Shown one piece after another: positions 36,796 to 38,714 of a stretch of 38,714 nucleotides of DNA (position 1 is the first letter of the stretch; each line of letters begins with the position of its first letter). Where the stretch lies: positions 1 through 38,714 of the forward strand of contig NVTD01000002.1 in assembly GCA_002401445.1 (NCBI GenBank), given 5' to 3'. This DNA is from Candidatus Wolfebacteria bacterium. GTDB taxonomy: Bacteria > Patescibacteriota > Minisyncoccia > Phycocordibacterales > GCA-2401445. Under the pieces are notes generated by a model that was given only the letters and a program-made list of their open reading frames with translations, had not been told where the DNA came from and did not search any database. The position numbers and the translations under genes were made by a program.

Positions 36796-36824
36796 TTGAC
36801 TTTTAGGGGTCAATATAGTAATAT
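36796..36824 (+). promoter_or_regulatory. Promoter upstream of the S-layer-like gene
   Basis: TTGACT (36796-36801), a 17-base spacer and TAATAT (36819-36824). It lies over 500 bases before the next ORF. Confidence 0.5.
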
Positions 36825-37332
36825 CCTCGAGTGGTTCACTAAAGTAGTTTTCGGGCAAAAACCCTTTATTTTAGTTATCCACATACATTTTTTGCTGGTT
36901 TTACCGGCAAATAATATAATTTATCCAAGAAACAAGTATGTGCACTTTTTGCGTGTGCTGTTTCTAGTTTCTGTACAGGAACTATTTGGTTGAACGAATA
37001 AGATCGTTGACAAACCAATATAGAAAAGAGGCATGTCTTATACTGCGTTCAGCAGGTACCGGCATGGCTCGTTCATGATGTAGTTCATCATGAAATGATT
37101 GTATTCTTTATCCCTTTGATGGTCAGTAAAATGTTGAACTCGGTCTAACTTATGTCAGCTAGTCTGTGTTCTTGAGTCGGTGATTCGAGGTCATAGAATA
37201 GTAGTGAAAATAATTACACAGACGTTGTGTGATTGTTTAAAAATATTGTATGTGTTTGTAGCTTTTGTCGAAAAGCGAACACATGTACAACGACGGATAA
37301 AAACCGTTATAAAAAAAATTAGTAATTACTTT
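36825..37332 (+). other. Long non-coding leader or regulatory region
   Basis: No gene is supported here. Visible structure: TTGCTGG with CCGGCAA (near 36893-36911), a perfect 9-bp stem TTCATGATG, TAGTT, CATCATGAA (37072-37094), ACACA with TTGTGT (near 37217-37232), and GCTTTT with AAAAGC (near 37261-37276). A second TTGACA (37007-37012) has no good -10 at standard distance, though TATACT is at 37039-37044. Confidence 0.5.
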
Positions 37333-38714
37333 ATGAATTTATTTAAGAAAACTAAAGCTACACGCGTAGTCGCAGGAGTTCTTGGTGTTACCATGGCTCT
37401 TACTATGTTTGTAGGTGTAGGTGTAAATTCTGCTTCTGCTGCTTTGACAAGCGCACAGATAAGTTCAATCTTATCTTTGCTCTCATCATTTGGTGCAGAT
37501 CAGGCAACAATTAACAATGTTGAGGCTTCTTTGAACGGGCAACCGACTTCAGGGACTGGTTCAACTCCTACAATGGGGGGAGGTTCATGTGACTTCTCAC
37601 GAAGTCTCTTTACCGGAATGAGTAATCCAAATGGAGATGACATTGTATGTCTTCAGGATTACCTAACTGGAACAGGACACTTTACTTACTCAGGAGGTTC
37701 AACTGGATTCTTTGGTGGAATATCAGGTTCTGCAGTTGCCGCATGGCAGCTAGCGAACGGTGTATCACCAGCAGTTGGATACTTTGGTCCTGTATCACAG
37801 GCTAAGTACGATATGGTAGCAGGAGGTTCAACTCCAGCACCAGATCCAACACCGGCTCCAGATCCAGGTACTGACCCAGCACCGACTCCAGCTCCAACAG
37901 GAACAGGAATTACGGTATCAAGTACAGTACAACCTGCATCATCTTTGGCACCTGAAAGTGCTTCAAGATTAGGATTCACTCGATTCATGCTTACAGCTGG
38001 ATCAGATGGAGACGTACAGGTTGACAGTATTCTAGTAGAGCGATCAGGTCTTGCAGCCGATGCGAGCTTCTCAGGTCTTCTTCTTATTGATGAAGAAACA
38101 GGATCACAAATTGGTATCTCAAGATCTCTTAACTCACTTCACCAAGTGAAACTAGGAACTTCATTCACTGTGCCAGCTGGAACAAGCAAGTCATTCTTGA
38201 TTGCAGCAAACATGAAAGCTGACAATAATGCACGAGCAGGAGAAGTTGCTTCGTTCAAGCTTATTGCAGTTAACTCTTCAGCAACAGTTTCTGGAGCGCT
38301 TCCTGTAATGGGAGCATCACACACAATCAACGCAACATTAGCTATTGGAGCATTCAACAGTCCATCAAATGGAACTCTTGTTTCTTCAGCAGACGCTTCT
38401 CTTGAGGTTGGTACTCTTAACAAGGTGTTCTCATCTGTTAAGTGGTCAGCAGCAAATGAGGATATGTACTTCAAGGCAATTCGATGGGAACAAACTGGTT
38501 CTGCATCAAATGTTGAAGACCTAGCGAACGTAGTAACATTGGTTGACGGTGTTGCTTACCCAACTATGGTTGCAGGAGATTACTTCACAACTGTATTTCC
38601 AGGAGAAGGAATTCTTATCCTAAAGGGTAATACCAAGGAAGTATCAGTACGTGGAGATGTTGTTAATGGTTCAACACGAACCATTCGATTTGACATTCAG
38701 AAGCAGTCTGATGT
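37333..38714 (+). CDS. S-layer-like secreted protein with peptidoglycan-binding domain (incomplete at 3' end)
   Basis: At least 460 residues, running past the end of the window. A signal peptide (about 1-36, MNLFKKTKATRVVAGVLGVT..NSASA) is followed by a short helical segment (ALTSAQISSILSLLSSFGAD). A PG_binding_1-type domain covers about 86-162 (FTGMSNPNGDDIVCLQDYLTGTGHFTYSGGSTGFFGGISGSAVAAWQLANG..GYFGPVSQAKYD). A Pro/Ala-rich linker (PAPDPTPAPDPGTDPAPTPAPTG) leads into a beta-rich region with several repeats of about 100-150 residues (STVQPASSLAPESASRLGFTRFMLTAGSDGDVQVDSILVERSG..). This fits a surface-layer-like wall-anchored protein. The long leader fits high expression of surface proteins. 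The start has no strong ribosome-binding site. Confidence 0.75.
   Translation, partial: MNLFKKTKATRVVAGVLGVTMALTMFVGVGVNSASAALTSAQISSILSLLSSFGADQATINNVEASLNGQPTSGTGSTPTMGGGSCDFSRSLFTGMSNPNGDDIVCLQDYLTGTGHFTYSGGSTGFFGGISGSAVAAWQLANGVSPAVGYFGPVSQAKYDMVAGGSTPAPDPTPAPDPGTDPAPTPAPTGTGITVSSTVQPASSLAPESASRLGFTRFMLTAGSDGDVQVDSILVERSGLAADASFSGLLLIDEETGSQIGISRSLNSLHQVKLGTSFTVPAGTSKSFLIAANMKADNNARAGEVASFKLIAVNSSATVSGALPVMGASHTINATLAIGAFNSPSNGTLVSSADASLEVGTLNKVFSSVKWSAANEDMYFKAIRWEQTGSASNVEDLANVVTLVDGVAYPTMVAGDYFTTVFPGEGILILKGNTKEVSVRGDVVNGSTRTIRFDIQKQSD

Noticed and set aside
36796-36993. 65-residue open frame in the long leader
   Set aside because: Starts inside the promoter -35, has no ribosome-binding site, and its composition looks random.
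37686-37988. Antisense 100-residue frame at the end
   Set aside because: Opposite the proline-rich linker of the S-layer-like gene; the plus-strand frame has signal peptide and domain evidence.
1-38714. tRNA genes
   Set aside because: No segment read by eye showed the cloverleaf with GTTCGA and acceptor pairing; a tRNA scan would settle it.

Overview
The window looks like a piece of an AT-rich Candidate Phyla Radiation (Patescibacteria) genome, most likely Parcubacteria. This rests on several traits read from the sequence: compact, mostly short housekeeping proteins; small palindromic intergenic repeats; a ribosomal protein L11 gene not followed by L1; a eukaryote-like isoleucyl-tRNA synthetase; an EF-P with an unusual tip loop; hypothetical proteins ending in adenine-poor, diversity-generating-retroelement-like tails; and an S-layer-like protein with a peptidoglycan-binding domain. 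No rRNA or tRNA gene, transposase, CRISPR array or prophage was recognised.

Layout. 1-4.3 kb: envelope and unknown proteins (bactofilin-like membrane protein, VKOR-type oxidoreductase, SIMPL protein, HELGH metallopeptidase-like protein). 4.3-5.6 kb: secE-nusG-rplK from a consensus promoter. 5.7-9.0 kb: a dTMP supply cluster (folA, dCMP deaminase, MazG-like, thyA, tmk, dut). 9.0-9.3 kb: a promoter-to-terminator transcript without a normal gene but with a 14-codon ORF. 9.3-12.5 kb: argS, a toxin-antitoxin pair, and a protein with a hypervariable-looking C terminus. 12.6-20.3 kb: ileS, a PEP-CTERM protein, recO, a large membrane-anchored protein and glyS. 20.4-27.6 kb: an unknown protein, a DUF84 NTPase, a tandem inverted-repeat element, M16 peptidase, AI-2E/PerM-type transporter, metG, an F420-0/folate-type gamma-glutamyl ligase, and tatD. 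27.7-30.8 kb: an unknown protein, then rpsF-ssb-rpsR and convergent efp, with three copies of a structured repeat. 31.0-31.9 kb: a second variable-tail protein behind palindromic operators. 32.1-35.8 kb (minus strand): ftsK, an Ig-like membrane protein, recA. 36.0-36.7 kb: an HTH regulator. 37.3 kb to the end: an incomplete S-layer-like gene with a long upstream region.

System-level reading. Many genes have a -10 hexamer ending 6-7 bases before the start codon and no Shine-Dalgarno, which suggests leaderless mRNAs. The two variable-tail proteins and the PEP-CTERM protein instead have clear leaders and ribosome-binding sites. The most unusual items are the three-copy repeat whose two hairpins covary and which ends at the ssb and efp start codons, the two adenine-depleted protein tails, the short transcript before argS, the inverted-repeat element that supplies the M16 start codon, and a palindromic repeat carried in frame inside tatD. 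All functions are inferred by reading motifs; no database search was run.
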